Part shown: one piece after another, positions 21,752-33,560 of the stretch
How positions within the stretch are numbered: the stretch's first letter is position 1
How the letters are laid out: each line of letters begins with the position of its first letter
Origin: Salisapilia sapeloensis
Lineage: Eukaryota > Oomycota > Peronosporomycetes > Peronosporales > Salisapiliaceae
Length of the DNA stretch: 64,000 nt
Assembly (NCBI GenBank): GCA_023334545.1
Contig: JAADVB010000016.1
Span: forward strand, 62,001-126,000
Reading direction: 5' to 3'
Notes under the pieces: model-generated
What the model saw: only the letters and a program-made list of their open reading frames with translations
Databases searched by the model: none
Told to the model about the DNA's origin: nothing
Translations under genes and position numbers: made by a program

Positions 21752-22495
21752 TTATTTGCTCTGTACTTGCTGCTTCCACACTTCTGCACAGCGTAAGAGG
21801 AGACGCTGATTTTCGTCCAAGAACGACGCATTCTTATCTCGTGTCGCCTTCACTTCGTTCATCGGAACGACGTCGACTGCGACATACTCCCGTCCTAACT
21901 GATCCAATGCAGGTGGTGTACTCTGTTTCGCGACTTTCAATGGACTTTTATCGCTTGAGAATGCTGTTGACGCTGGACGCTTCTTCTTAGAAGCAAATCG
22001 CCTGGGCTTGGAGCTTGGAGCTGCTTTGACAGGCTCATCGACAATCAATTCGGTCGATGCTTTCTCGTCCTTTTCGACTAAAAGGTCCGAGAAGATGTCC
22101 ATATTTCCATCCCAACTCCACTTTGTCTTCCCTTTCTTACCTAAAGCTATCGTCCAATCTCAATCTCTACATTGAACATGTAGGAGACATTAATACGTAC
22201 GAACGTGCTCTCCATGAGCAGCAATGGAGATCGTGTCTGTCCATATATCATGTCTATCCGTGTACCCTATAAAGTGGACTCGGATCTTCTGGGTCGTACG
22301 ATCACATTTGATGATCTTTGCCTCGGCCCAAAGCATCTTGGCATCCTACTTGCATACTTATAAACACCATGTCGATTGTCGAGAACAAGATGATGGTACG
22401 AGAGCATCCAGCCTATACCCGACGCACTTGGCTTTAGTTGTCACTCCATTCTGTATTCGTTTCGAAGAATTCGATCCAGCTTTCTGCTTGCTCAT
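21752..22495 (-). CDS. Tudor-knot/chromo-barrel domain protein, nuclear
   Basis: Three exons are inferred. Exon 1 starts at 22495 (MSKQKAGSNSSKR) and runs through CVGYRLDAL. Exon 2 reads DAKMLWAEAKIIKC ... RVHFIGYTDRHDIW. Exon 3 starts KKGKTKWSWDGNMDIF and ends at 21752. The pattern V-G-x-x-L-D-A-x(5)-W-A-E-A-K-I-I ... V-H-F-I-G-Y-x-D-R-x-D-x-W is typical of Tudor-knot/chromo-barrel folds that read histone tails (MOF, MRG15 and plant homologues). The rest is basic and disordered (KPRRFASKKKRP). It is likely a small chromatin adaptor of about 190 residues. An in-frame stop upstream of 22495 supports this start. Confidence 0.7.
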
Positions 22496-22723
22496 CTTGT
22501 CAAGTAGCGAGTACTTACGCCGACCAGATCACAATAGGGCGTTCCTGACCTAAATATATCGCAGGGTGTCTCGATTGGACATGCACTGACTTTCAGTATA
22601 ATCATACTTTATCAAAGTCTTATATTTGCTCATCTCGGCGGGAATTTGTACCTGATCGATAAGTACTCGCTTCTTCATCTTCTCTCCCGGGAATACTAGT
22701 GTTCATATTGTTCATACTAGAGT

Positions 22724-24260
22724 ATGAGTGGCAAGGTCTCGTCCTCTGGACCAGGTTCCATGTCCGCAGTGTCGAATGCAGACAGCAAAAGCACAGAACA
22801 GAAGGCTGATCAGAAACCTTTGGCGCCTATTTTTTCCATGAAGACACGGTCGAGGAGCGTCCGGCGAGCGCCACAGCGCATGGACCCGGATGACTACGAT
22901 GGGCCTCGAAGGAAGAAAGCTACACCACCTACAAAGGTGTCGAAACCAAAAGCCAGTCCGCGTAAGAAGCCAAAAGCTCCTCCGTCCAAATTAAAACAGC
23001 AGAAAATCACTTCTAGAGCGTCCGCAAGACCTCGTCGAAATGCAAAAGCAGGTCAAAATGGGAAGGAGCAAGGTCCGAAAGACATTACTGTGAAGGAAAA
23101 GACCGAGGGAATTGAAAATAGCAATCCAAACGATGAAAAATCAGTTGTAAAAGTCACTCCAGAGAAACCTACAGACGGGGTCCCTTCTCCTAAAGCCAAG
23201 AGACCAATATTAACTCGAGCTGCTTCCAAGGAAAAGGCTATTATTTCGCCATCTACCTCTGAAACAGCGAAAGACGAGTCGAAATCGACGCCGGAATCAT
23301 CGCAAAAGACGAAAACGCAGTCTGCTGCGCCTAAAAGTGCTCTTTCCAACCGTAAAAAAGCGTTGTGGAAAGCTGCTAGTGCATCAGCTGCTCCTACGCC
23401 GAAACCAAAGGCGGCATTAAAGCCGACACCAGCTGCACCGACCATCTACAAGTCACCAACAATCGCCAGTTCTCCTTTAAAACGCAAGGACGATCGACCG
23501 AAGAAGTCGTCTCCTGCGCCGATAACGCCACCAGCCAAACCGCTTAAGCCTCGGTCGAAAAAGTCATCTCCGAATCCGGATGGACCACTCGCAGGTGTCG
23601 TCGCGGTCGTGGAAGTTCATGCAGGTAGTTTCAACGCTCAATTCGACTGCAGCGATGTCGTTGCAAAGAAGATGGAGACACTAGGTGCAGTTGTGATCAG
23701 TCGGTTAATGGACAGCGTCACGCATGTCGTGATTAGCCACTTGACACCTAAGTGGCGAGATAAGTTAGCCAAGTACCAATCGTCGTTCAAGTATCTTGTA
23801 CGCAAGCGAGTGGATGAACGAGCAGATATTCAAGTGGTGAACGAACTGTGGGTACATAACTGTAGTCTTCAGAATAAGTGGCTAGATGAGAAACTCTTCT
23901 TCCCATTAAGCCAAGAGGAGATTGAGAAAAATAATCATCTCCGGATGACACCACCCAAGGTCGAGGCCACGACAGCAGAGATGGAGAAGAAGAGTAGTAT
24001 AAGTCCAGTGAATGATTCTGTCGAAAAAAGTAAAGATAAGGGAACGCCAAGAGGAGATAGGAAGAGGAGGAGGTCGCTCCAGAATGATCCTGCTGCAACC
24101 TTTATCCAGAGCAAACTCCCGACGAAAGACTTTGCAAAGTCGACAGAGGTACCTTTCTATTATTATTCGAGGGGCTGTAAAAGTACTAATTGTCGTATAG
24201 AAAGCCAAGTTGGAAGCGACATCGCCATTTAAACGGAGGAAGACTGCCCATGACTTATAA
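22724..24260 (+). CDS. BRCT-domain protein with long basic Pro/Lys/Ser-rich N terminus
   Basis: Two exons: 22724 to about 24149, then after a 52-nt intron a short last exon ending at 24258-24260 (KAKLEATSPFKRRKTAHDL). About the first 285 residues are low-complexity, rich in Lys, Pro and Ser, with repeated SP and TP sites that could be CDK targets. A single BRCT domain follows (about 290-395) with the motifs GAVVISRLMDSVTHVVIS and the conserved Trp in VVNELWVHNC. The tail is again basic. It is a likely DNA-damage or replication adaptor, comparable in layout to microcephalin-like or TopBP1-like proteins, but a single BRCT is too little to name it. Confidence 0.8.
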
Positions 24261-24475
24261 TTTGATTGCATTTGGAGATAGAAATGATATGCAACTCCTG
24301 TTATTTGAATCTCTTGTCTTTTTATCCAGTCTAAGGGTCGTCGTACGGCATTTCTTCCAATCAAAACATCCGAAGCACACGTCCGTTAAGACTGACGTCA
24401 GTATCTCGTGAAGAGGCATAGATCACTGCAGTAGCCATTCGAATCTCGATTAGCTTCCTGGACGTTGAGCCCATC

Positions 24476-25937
24476 ATGCATCTATACTTGCTACCACTGA
24501 TCTTGCTATCGCTTTTATCCACGGATACTATTGCAACGAAAAGGTATTAGATACTTTCATCCTATTCCGATATCAGTCGTATATGAACTTGGTTGGGATG
24601 CTAGTGAACTGCGTCGACTCATCACGCTCTCGAGACATGGTAGCCGAGCTCCGAATGATGTCACGGAAACGATATGTCCTGGGAATCGAGCGAATCTAGA
24701 GTCTTACCAAGTTCCATTTGCCCAACTGACTGAAGTCGGCATGGCCCAGATGCATGACGTTGGAAGGCATATCCGAGAATACTACGTGGCGGATCGTCCA
24801 GATCTGACTTCGGATAAACTCCTACCGCCAACGTTCGATGGTCCTAACCATACCCACTTTGAGGCGTATTTCCGATCCGATGCAGAGGATAGGTGTGCCC
24901 AAAGTGCTGCTGCCTGCGGACATGGGCTGTATCCGGATGGAGCCGGGCCCCCTGGCTTCCCCAGTGTCCCTGTTCCTGTCACGATGCAGTTACTACAGAA
25001 TGAGCATGACTTTGCTGCTCCGAAAGGACCGTGTATGGCTACTCGAGACGCTGATCTCGAGGTCTATGCTAAGACGAGAGGAGAGGAGCTGTTGAAAGAG
25101 TATTCGGACGTGATTGATCGAGTTATGGCCCACTGTGGTGTGGACTTGGATGCTGTTCCGAAGCTCGATCCCACCGAAGACAAAGTCCTGGCGATTAAGG
25201 ACATTGCCGACATGTTCATCTTTGACGAAGATGAAGGTCTACCTCTCATGCCAGGTCTCACCTCGTCCGATCGAGACGACATTATCCAATTGGCATTCAC
25301 GAACCTCATGGAGAGATACTACTCGACGGATCGTATGGTCACGTACTGGGCAGGAGGCTTCCCGACGCTGCTTCTAGCTGGTTTGAACGGTGCAGCGACC
25401 CCGGATTCTCCCTCGGATCTAGACTACCGCTACCTGTCATACCACGGTCATCGTGAGATTATCCATGCCATTGGGAAGATGATCGGGATTGAGTTTGACT
25501 TTGATCATCAGCCATCGGCTTTAAACACTTCTTCACTACATCCCGGAACAACTGTCTTCTTTGAGCTACATGCTACTGAGAAGGAAGAGAACTACTTTGT
25601 CCGAACATTTGTCTGGTCTCCTCGATCTGAAAGAGAACAGGTGCATCTGTCCAAGTGTTCCGAATTGGACTGTCCGTTGGAAGAGTTTAACAGTATCATC
25701 ACGAACCACATCCAACGTACTGGAACGTGGCAACAGATCTGCAAATACAACAGCGAAGAAGATCACCAGAAAACCACGGTCGAAGGTGTAGATGTCACAT
25801 CTAGTGCATCATCTAACGCTATTATGCACTATGTTCTCATCACCATCGCTGCTGTGGTTGTCATCGTCGCTCTCATCTACGCGCTGATGTGGAAGAGAGC
25901 TCGTGACATGCGACGCCACTCATACAATTCCATCTAG
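24476..25937 (+). CDS. Membrane-anchored histidine acid phosphatase
   Basis: Exon 1 (24476-24543) encodes a signal peptide (MHLYLLPLILLSLLSTDT). A 61-nt intron leads to the main exon, whose TGA-free frame runs to 25937. The phosphohistidine motif LSRHGSRAP is intact. The second catalytic element, normally His-Asp, reads YLSYHGHREIIHAIG, so the usual Asp is replaced. Cys residues are spaced as in lysosomal and prostatic-type acid phosphatases. A C-terminal TM helix (about VLITIAAVVVIVALIYALMW) and short basic tail make it a type I membrane protein. It would hydrolyse phosphomonoesters outside the cell or in the lysosome/vacuole. Confidence 0.88.
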
Positions 25938-26008
25938 CACTTGTTCGCTACGATGACGACTAAATGGACATGAATGAACTGCTCGTGACCAAGGTTTCCA
26001 TTTTCGTT

Positions 26009-27370
26009 TTACGCTTGTAGTTTCCCAATCGTCTCCTTGATCTTACTTAAGTCCATCGCTTTTCCTTGCATGACTCCATTCTTCGCCTTCCCGCTCTTGG
26101 CCTTGATAGGTTCCAACGCCACCGCGCCGTGATCTTGGATGAAGGAAGACGGACCAGCCAAGACGAAGACACCGTCGCTCTTCAAGTTACCAGCAGTCAA
26201 GACATATGTCTTGCTGTCTTTAGCGTCTCCTACGCTCTTTAATACAGCTTGGAGGAACGCCGGGTCTCCGTCTGAACGGTGGTAATGCACCACTTGTTCG
26301 TCCTTAAGACGCAAATCTTTCCCGATGAACTCTGCAAGCTCCTTTTGCAATTGCTTGATGGCTTTTTGAGAAGCTTTCTGCGTCTGGAGTAGCTTGTCGA
26401 CGCGATTCGCATGTTCCGAGGGGCCAGACGTTAGTAGCTTTGTCATGCGCTGCTCTTGGTTAAACATACGAGCGAACTCGTTGTTCACACGGTTGCCGAC
26501 CACGAACCAGACACGTGAAGCACCTCGAGCAAACTCCACGTTCAAGATACGTAGAGACTAGAGTGCATATAGTTAGTATCAAATAGAAATAGATGAAAGG
26601 AAGGGATGAGAGTACCTGTAGCTGACCTAGGTTTTGCACGTGTGTACCACAGCAAGGATTCATGTCGATACCGTCGATGCAGACTACACGCATGACTGCC
26701 GGTCGTTCATTCTCGTCGAACTTGGCAGCAATCGCGTCCCATTCTGGCGTATCAGGAACGGCGAATTGAGGTTGCATGGAAGCACCAGAGACAATAGCTT
26801 CGTTAACATCGCTTTCGATCTTTTTCAACGTCTCAGACGGAATGATTTTCTTGGCTCCTGTGGTCGACACGAGCTCCACGTTGCATCGTTCGTCCCCGAA
26901 TGCCCAAGTCGAAGTATTGTACCCGTATTTATCAGCAATGGCACTGAGCAAGTGCTGGCCAGAGTGCTGCTGCATGTGATCGAATCGACGATCCCAATCG
27001 ACCGTTGCTGTCACACGTTGGCCGGTAGCAAAGGGAGACTCACCATTCCCAGCTACACGATGCAAACAGCGCCCGTCTTTCACATAGGCAGATTGAACGA
27101 CTTGATCGTCGATTTTGCCAGTATCACTCGGCTGTCCACCTCCTTCGGGGAAGATGACTATGACAAGGATGGAATTAGTACACTCGAACACCAGCTACTC
27201 CTTCCCAAAGTCCTACTCGTATCGGCTAATTCGACTTCATACTGCGGTCCCTCCGCCACAGCCGTGCAGCTAACGACTGTCGTTTCTATAGTCTTGATCG
27301 ATGAGTCCTTTTGGCATTGCAATGCCCCAGGAGGCGCCACATCTCCTTCCAACGGATACCTCGGTGCCAT
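26009..27370 (-). CDS. AARSD1/AlaX-type alanyl-tRNA editing protein
   Basis: Three exons. The start at 27370 (MAPRYPLEGDVAPPGALQCQKDS) puts QCQKDSSIKTIETTVVSC where AARSD1 has its conserved N terminus. A 59-nt intron joins ELADT to IIFPEGGGQPSDTG, the glycine-rich motif of the editing domain. Zinc ligands are present: HSGQHLL (HxxxH) and CCGTHV (CxxxH). A second small intron (about 26560-26615) precedes a C-terminal coiled-coil and the DHHA1-like end. The protein hydrolyses Ser-tRNA(Ala) in trans in the cytosol. It is divergent from phosphofructokinase with 189 bp between starts. Confidence 0.93.
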
Positions 27371-27559
27371 GAGATGTGTCCGTAAGAATTGAAACCTCGA
27401 AATGGGTACAAGCAATGACGCGTCCCTCGTCCGCACTTTTCTTTTGTATACTGAATTCAAGTAGGGGTTTCTATTGGACAGCATGTTTATGCCCCAAGCA
27501 GACCATTATCGAATCCATTCCTTCATATCCACATCTACCTTCGTTCAAAGACCACAACT

Positions 27560-29077
27560 ATGAGCAACCAAGGCGACGAAAACACTGTGAAAGAGTATCA
27601 GAAGAAGCACAAGAATGCTCCCTTCTTTAGTAAGCATCCACAAGGTTTTGGTGAAATGCAGTACATGGAACAGATCAAGATCGAGCGGACGTACGTCCTG
27701 CCAGTGCCGAACATTAACGATTGGCTTCCGGAAGAGCATTCGAATGCTAAAAACCAACGTACGATCGACGTCCAGGCAAACGATCCGGTCGAACGTAAAG
27801 CGACGTACAACAAGATCATGGGTGAAACGGATGTGATCATTGGGGACGTCCGTCGCCAAGCCGGACAAGAGCCCGTCTCTCGCGCTTACGTCCGTGCTGG
27901 GCCTCGCAAGTCACTCTTCTTTAACCCATTGAAAGTGAAAGCTGCCATCGTCACGTGTGGTGGCCTGTGTCCAGGCCTGAATAATGTCATTCGAGACATC
28001 ACGACGACGCTATGGAACATGTATGGTGTCCGAGAGATCTACGGTATCCGCATGGGTTTCGCTGGTTTCTACAACTGGGAGACGATGGACCAAAAGGAAG
28101 CTCCTTTGATGCTAACACCAGCATCCACTGCCAACATCCACCACTCTGGTGGTACCATCCTCGGCTCTAATCGTGGTGGCTTTGACCTGGACAAGATCAT
28201 CAAGTTCATGACCGACCGAGGTGTTAACCAGTTGTACGTCATTGGTGGAGACGGTACGCACCGAGCGGCAAATAAAATATCGGAAGAGTGCCGTAACCGA
28301 AAGCTACCGATCGCTGTCGCTGGTGTCCCTAAGACCATCGACAATGACGTCGATCTACTAGACCGTAGCTTTGGCTTTAACACTGCTGTTGAAGAAGCGC
28401 AGCGAGCCATTCGATCGGCCATGACGGAAGCCAAGGGTGTTCCGAATGGCATTGGTGTCGTGAAACTCATGGGCCGTAGTGCTGGGTTCATTGCCGCCCA
28501 CGCCACACTGTCCAGTGGTGACGTGAACCTGTGTTTGATTCCTGAGATTCCGATCGAGTTAGAAGGAAAAGGTAGTTGTCTTAGTCATTTGGAACGTGTA
28601 GTGGACGAGATGGGCCATGCAGTTGTGGTTGTGGCAGAAGGAGCTGGAGAGGAGTTGATGGGTTCGTCCACGATCGTGGATGCAGGTGGCAACAAGAAGC
28701 TGCCTGCGATCGGAGAGTTTATGAAAGTGAAGATCAAGGAGCACTTTGACTCGAAGCAAAAGGAGTGCACGGTCAAGTACATTGACCCGTCCTATATGAT
28801 CCGAAGTGTTCCGGCGAATGCTGGTGACAGTCTGTACTGTATGCTGCTAGGCCAGAATGCCGTGCATGGCGCCATGGCTGGGTACACGGGCTTTACGGTC
28901 GGACTAAGTGCGAATCGTGTCGTCTACTTCCCTATTACAGCTATTACGCAGAACTCGCCTCGTTGCATGGATCCGTTCGGACGTACGTGGGAACGTGTGC
29001 TGTGCCAGACGCGCCAGCCGAACACTGCTACGATCCCAGACTCCAAGGATGACACTCGTGCCAAGAGCTCGGACTAG
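27560..29077 (+). CDS. 6-phosphofructokinase, plant/trypanosome-like ATP type
   Basis: An intronless 505-residue gene. The core has GGLCPGLNNVIRDI at the nucleotide site, the GGDGTHRAA motif and PKTIDNDVDLLDRSFGFNTA, with the MGRSAGFIA and PEIPIEL motifs after it. Gly rather than Asp in GGDGT is usually taken to mean ATP use, while Lys in PKTIDND is shared with PPi enzymes. This pairing is typical of the plant and kinetoplastid ATP-PFK branch. Cofactor use is thus predicted, not proved. It catalyses the committing step of glycolysis. The N-terminal 85 residues are an extension typical of this branch. Confidence 0.94.
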   Translation: MSNQGDENTVKEYQKKHKNAPFFSKHPQGFGEMQYMEQIKIERTYVLPVPNINDWLPEEHSNAKNQRTIDVQANDPVERKATYNKIMGETDVIIGDVRRQAGQEPVSRAYVRAGPRKSLFFNPLKVKAAIVTCGGLCPGLNNVIRDITTTLWNMYGVREIYGIRMGFAGFYNWETMDQKEAPLMLTPASTANIHHSGGTILGSNRGGFDLDKIIKFMTDRGVNQLYVIGGDGTHRAANKISEECRNRKLPIAVAGVPKTIDNDVDLLDRSFGFNTAVEEAQRAIRSAMTEAKGVPNGIGVVKLMGRSAGFIAAHATLSSGDVNLCLIPEIPIELEGKGSCLSHLERVVDEMGHAVVVVAEGAGEELMGSSTIVDAGGNKKLPAIGEFMKVKIKEHFDSKQKECTVKYIDPSYMIRSVPANAGDSLYCMLLGQNAVHGAMAGYTGFTVGLSANRVVYFPITAITQNSPRCMDPFGRTWERVLCQTRQPNTATIPDSKDDTRAKSSD

Positions 29078-29579
29078 GAGAATGCAAGAAATACATTGCT
29101 TCGATATAATTCTCCCATCCACTTCCTTCGTATCTTTCTCTTTCGTATTATTGTCTGAGGTATCACTCGTATGCGAATATCACAAATGGACGTATGATGA
29201 TCTACCATGACGATGAATCCTACTCGACTGCCAAGTTACCATGAACTACGAGAAAGATACTTTTCATAGCTATCGTCTAGTACGATTCAAACTATCTGAC
29301 GATCATGCAAGTGTCTACTAGATCCCTTGAATGACTCTTCAATATCTACAAGTGCATATTAACGCATGTAAGAAGCTCCAGTTCTGTCATCAGCAAGCTT
29401 GAAGATCTTATTCTCGTCTTCCTCCAGAAGGCTCTGCCACCCACATCTGATTGGTAGAAATCTTCCATATACATTTTCTAGTGCCCATGAGATAAGAGAC
29501 GACACGCCATAGAATCACTCGTCCGATTGATTGCATACACCCTCGGCACGTCACTTTCCCATCGACTTCAACGAGAGAC
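29078..29579. other. Intergenic region (502 bp) between tandem plus-strand genes
   Basis: Contains the 3' flank of phosphofructokinase and the promoter of alanine aminotransferase. No reading frame here looks real. Confidence 0.5.
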
Positions 29580-31079
29580 ATGTTCACCATGCAAACGCTA
29601 CGACGCATTTCCCAACGCTCGGCCGCACTATCACGTGGTATGGCAAATCTGACGGAAGAAACGTTCAATCCGAATGTCCTCCAAGCGCAGTACGCTGTTC
29701 GTGGACCACTCGTCCTACGTTCCGTCGACTACACGCGTCGATTGAATGAAGGAGACACCTCCCTTCCTTTCGATAAAGTCATCCCGTGCAACATTGGCAA
29801 CCCGCTCATCCTCAAGCAGCCTCCGATCGAGTTCCATCGACAGGTTCTCGCGCTGGTCAACTACCCGCAGCTGCTGGATCAGCCAGAGGTGACCAAACTC
29901 TTCCCACAGGACGCGATTGACCGTGCCAAGCACTATGTCGATAACATCCCTGGTGGCACTGGCGCCTATGGACATAGTAAGGGCGCCGAATGCATCCGCA
30001 AGGAGGTAGCAGACTTCCTCTACCGTCGTGACGGCCACGTCGCGGATCCGGAGAACATCTACTTGACGGACGGAGCCAGCCAAGGTGTCCACAACACCCT
30101 CCTGTCTCTCATTCGAGGTCCGGATGATGCGATTCTCGTTCCCATCCCGCAGTACCCTCTCTACTCGGCCGCCATTGCCTTGAACGGCGGCACGATGACC
30201 GGATATTACCTGGATGAGAGCAACAATTGGGGAATGGATATGAATGAACTAGCGAAATCCGTGAAAGAAGCTCGAGACCAGGGCAAGATGGTGCGTGCGC
30301 TAGCTGTTATCAACCCTGGCAACCCGACGGGACAGTGTCTCTCGGTCGATAACATGCAAGAGATCATTCGATTCTGCCAACGCGAGAACATTCTCATCAT
30401 GGCGGATGAAGTGTACCAAGAAAACGTGTATGCACAAGGCAAAGAGTTCGTCTCTTTCCGTAAGGTGCTGAAAGACATGGGATCCGAGTTTGAAGACGTG
30501 GAACTCATCTCCTTCCACTCTGTCTCGAAAGGATTCACGGGTGAATGTGGACGTCGTGGAGGGTACATGGAGCTTGTGCACATTAGCGATTGTGCCCGAG
30601 ACCAGTTCTACAAGCTCTTGAGTATCAACTTGTGCTCGAACGTTGACGGTCAGATCATGACAGCGCTTATGACGAACCCTCCAAAGGAAGGAGACGCGTC
30701 TTACGGTCGATACAAGGAACAAAAGGACAGTATCCTATCGTCTCTCAAACGCCGCGCAGTCAAGCTTGTGCAAGCGTTCAACGAACTCGAAGGCGTTACG
30801 TGCAACGAGACGGAAGGCGCCATGTACACGTTCCCTCAGATCACACTCCCACCCAAGGCCGTCGCGGCTGCCAAGGACGCAGGCATGGCCCCAGACGAGT
30901 TCTACTGCTCGGAGATGCTCGACACGACTGGTATCATCGTCGTCCCTGGCTCTGGCTTTGGTCAGCAAGAAGGTACGTACCACTTCCGATCGACCATCTT
31001 GCCGCCAGAGGAAGATGTGGACAACGTCATTGAAAAGACTGCGACGTTCCACGCGTCCTTCATGGACAAGTACAGATAA
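29580..31079 (+). CDS. Alanine aminotransferase, probably mitochondrial
   Basis: An intronless 499-residue gene. The N terminus (MFTMQTLRRISQRSAALSRGM) is Arg/Ser-rich without acidic residues, as in mitochondrial presequences. The fold type I aminotransferase core shows TGAYGHSKGAECIR, LTDGASQGVH, VINPGNPTGQCLS, MADEVYQENVY and the PLP-lysine region FHSVSKGFTGECGRRGGY, which is diagnostic for alanine aminotransferases. The C terminus FRSTILPPEED is also typical. It interconverts alanine and 2-oxoglutarate with pyruvate and glutamate. Its stop lies 50 bp from the convergent TBC-domain gene. Confidence 0.96.
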   Translation: MFTMQTLRRISQRSAALSRGMANLTEETFNPNVLQAQYAVRGPLVLRSVDYTRRLNEGDTSLPFDKVIPCNIGNPLILKQPPIEFHRQVLALVNYPQLLDQPEVTKLFPQDAIDRAKHYVDNIPGGTGAYGHSKGAECIRKEVADFLYRRDGHVADPENIYLTDGASQGVHNTLLSLIRGPDDAILVPIPQYPLYSAAIALNGGTMTGYYLDESNNWGMDMNELAKSVKEARDQGKMVRALAVINPGNPTGQCLSVDNMQEIIRFCQRENILIMADEVYQENVYAQGKEFVSFRKVLKDMGSEFEDVELISFHSVSKGFTGECGRRGGYMELVHISDCARDQFYKLLSINLCSNVDGQIMTALMTNPPKEGDASYGRYKEQKDSILSSLKRRAVKLVQAFNELEGVTCNETEGAMYTFPQITLPPKAVAAAKDAGMAPDEFYCSEMLDTTGIIVVPGSGFGQQEGTYHFRSTILPPEEDVDNVIEKTATFHASFMDKYR

Positions 31080-31129
31080 TTCCAACATGCGTACGAGCTT
31101 GACATCGTTCCATTCGTTCCTATAAATAC

Positions 31130-32970
31130 CTATCTCTTCCAATGCTTGGAGTGTTCTGCTAGCCACACGAGACCATGACAGAGCAGCGTTAAAACAAACG
31201 CCACGTCCGATCGAGACGTGCCTTCTGCACCTTGATGGAACATCCGCAGGAGACTCGCAGCGTACGACGGGAACGCCGGAATTTGATACACTGTTGCTAG
31301 CTGCGATCGGAAGGCTCTAGCTCGTTCAGCTCGCTCTAGTTCGCTCTGGACACTCTCTCGTCCTAGTTGTCGCAGCTCTTCAATCCGACACGCTGGCATC
31401 CGCTTGGCTTCGTCCAGTGCAATCGACAGGAGCAAGTCTGGATCGAACATGCAATTCTCAGCGTTCTTAATAGCCGCCAAGACGCTTTGAAAGTCATCTT
31501 GAGCGATTAAGACAGGCTCTAGGAGACGTAGGTGTGCCATGATAACCGGGAAGATGATGGAGGGACCTTGTGTCAAGAGCCAATCGAAGATACGGAACGT
31601 CGTGTCGCTCGGGAATGTCGTCGTGAATAGACAGAGGAGCCACTAGACATGTTGTTAGGATCGATTAAGTAGAAAATAGAGAGAGAAGGTACTTGTGAGC
31701 CTAAGAGTTCTAGAGGTACTTCTACTTCCGAGGTGAAAGTATCAAGTACAGGCAGATCTTCCGCAATAAGTTGTTTCAATACGAACAAATCGGTCTGTGT
31801 TTCGGACATGGAAGGAGCATAGTACCCAGGCACAAGGTCTTCGCAAACGACTGCTAAGAGCCAAAACGTCTGCTCTTCATCCATGAGGAGCAGTAGAAAA
31901 CCGACGATAAAGTTTAAGCCTTGACAGTACCCGATGCTCGGATTACGAAGTGAGTAGGCACGCAGGATGCGACGGAGCATAACACGTCCGTCCTGAGAGC
32001 AGATACGCGTGCCAGAGTGACCAAATGTACGATCTATGTCGAGTTCGATCTGTTTAAACAAGGAGGAATCCATCGCGTCGCATTGTTGCACGAGGTGGTG
32101 GTAGCTCCCAGTCTCCCCGACCTCTTTCCTCTTGTTCTCGGCACCAGACACGTGCATGTATATCCTCTGACGCCAGTGCATCGGTACACCACCTCTTGCT
32201 AGCTTCTTCACGAGCGACAGATTCGCCTGAAGATCTTCTGGTGTAGCGGAGGGAAAAGCAGCTTCCCACTGATCGATCCGACGCTGTTCTCGACAGTCAT
32301 AGTACGAACGCAAGTGTGCCCACTGTGTCTTTGCTGCTTCAGGGACGTTAAATCCAAACTGATCCGTCATGGGGACGTTGTAAATATTCTGCTGAAAGAG
32401 GTCTTCGATAGTAGCTTGATCGTCAAATGACTGCCATGCCTCCATCCATGCAGTCCGGATGCGAATTTCACCTGTAAAACAGTTCGGAAGGAGATACCAT
32501 TCGTCCGTGGCTGGACGAGATCTTTGCTTCAGTTTCGGTAGACTAATGACTAGAGTAGACAGGAGCTCATCGGAAGTGGAGGATGTAGGTGATGGCATGG
32601 TAGGAGGATGGATGGACTTGGCGTTCTGGACGACATTGTCGACGGGCAGCTCCTCTTCCACTTCACTCGATGATCGGTCTTTCGCGTCTGGAAACATGTC
32701 AAAGAAGAAGAATTTCTCGGAGTAGACTTGGATGTACAAGCTGCAATCATCTCCTTTCGTAGCAACGTCCAAGTGGACGGTATGTCGCCATGTAGGATCA
32801 CTCGTCGTGCTCACGGTGGCTGATCTAGATCTTCCATGATCTCCCTTTTCACCACCGATCACACTGGATAGAGATACTGTGCAGTAGGTATCTATGTTCT
32901 TCCGGCTACTCAAGTTTCTTGCGCCAACGACGTCTACGAACAACTGACGCCGTGCTACCATCTCTGGCAT
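31130..32970 (-). CDS. C2 and TBC domain RabGAP
   Basis: Two exons, with a ~52-nt intron around 31644-31695. The N terminus (MVARRQLFVDVVGARNLSSR) starts a C2-like domain with DTYCTVSL and DPTWRHTV. A disordered linker and a second C2-like stretch follow. The TBC domain starts near ARGGVPMHWRQRIY and has both catalytic fingers: the Arg finger in LDIDRTFGHSG and the Gln finger in GYCQGLNFIVGF. The later TBC motifs (WLLCLFTTTFPSDTTFRIFDWLL) cross the intron. It would accelerate GTP hydrolysis by a Rab in membrane traffic. The C-terminal 110 residues are helical and unassigned. Confidence 0.9.
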
Positions 32971-33104
32971 TATCAGATGTGGATTGTTTCAAGAATACGA
33001 GTCCAATAGGTCGACAACTATACCGAATTGCGTCGTGAGATTCGCGTCAGAGATAGACACGTGACTTGGCTTGCTACTGCACAAAAGCGTACTTGTAGAA
33101 CGAT

Positions 33105-33511
33105 GTGATGCAAGCACTACACTCGAGCCTCGAAGACGTTCCTCAGAGGCGGTTTTGGCGTGGGACGAGAAAGACAAATACCGTAGTATCTATTAAAACT
33201 AATCAGTCTTGGATGACGTCAACACGGATAAAAACACCTCCCGAAGCCATTCCCAAAGTGATGAAAGACGAAGTACTCCGAGCACTCGCTCGCGTCGCAG
33301 AGATGCTCGTGGGCAACTTTACCGTCTCCTTTCAAAATGAGCTACGTATTATGGTATTCTTTGATATATAAAACTACTTGTATATCACACTTAATGGACA
33401 TTCCATTAGGCGGAAGTGTCTGGATCGCAAGCAGCACGTGTCATGCGAGAGCAAGGTATACCGATGCAACAGGCAGTCCGTCATACTGCTGGCGCAGTTG
33501 CAAAGCTCTAG
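33105..33511 (+). CDS. Small conserved-looking protein of unknown function (116 aa)
   Basis: Two exons (33105-33353 and 33410-33511, 56-nt intron) keep one frame over 351 nt including the stop. The second half is helical and looks well ordered: LRALARVAEMLVGNFTVSFQ, then after the intron SGSQAARVMREQGIPMQQAV. I do not recognise the family. The gene is divergent from the C2-TBC gene (134 bp between starts) and convergent with the TPR-like gene (49 bp between stops), which fits a real gene in this compact layout. Confidence 0.6.
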
Positions 33512-33560
33512 TGAATTGATAAAACGAATCGTTTAGTTCATACGCAAACGTATACTTGTG

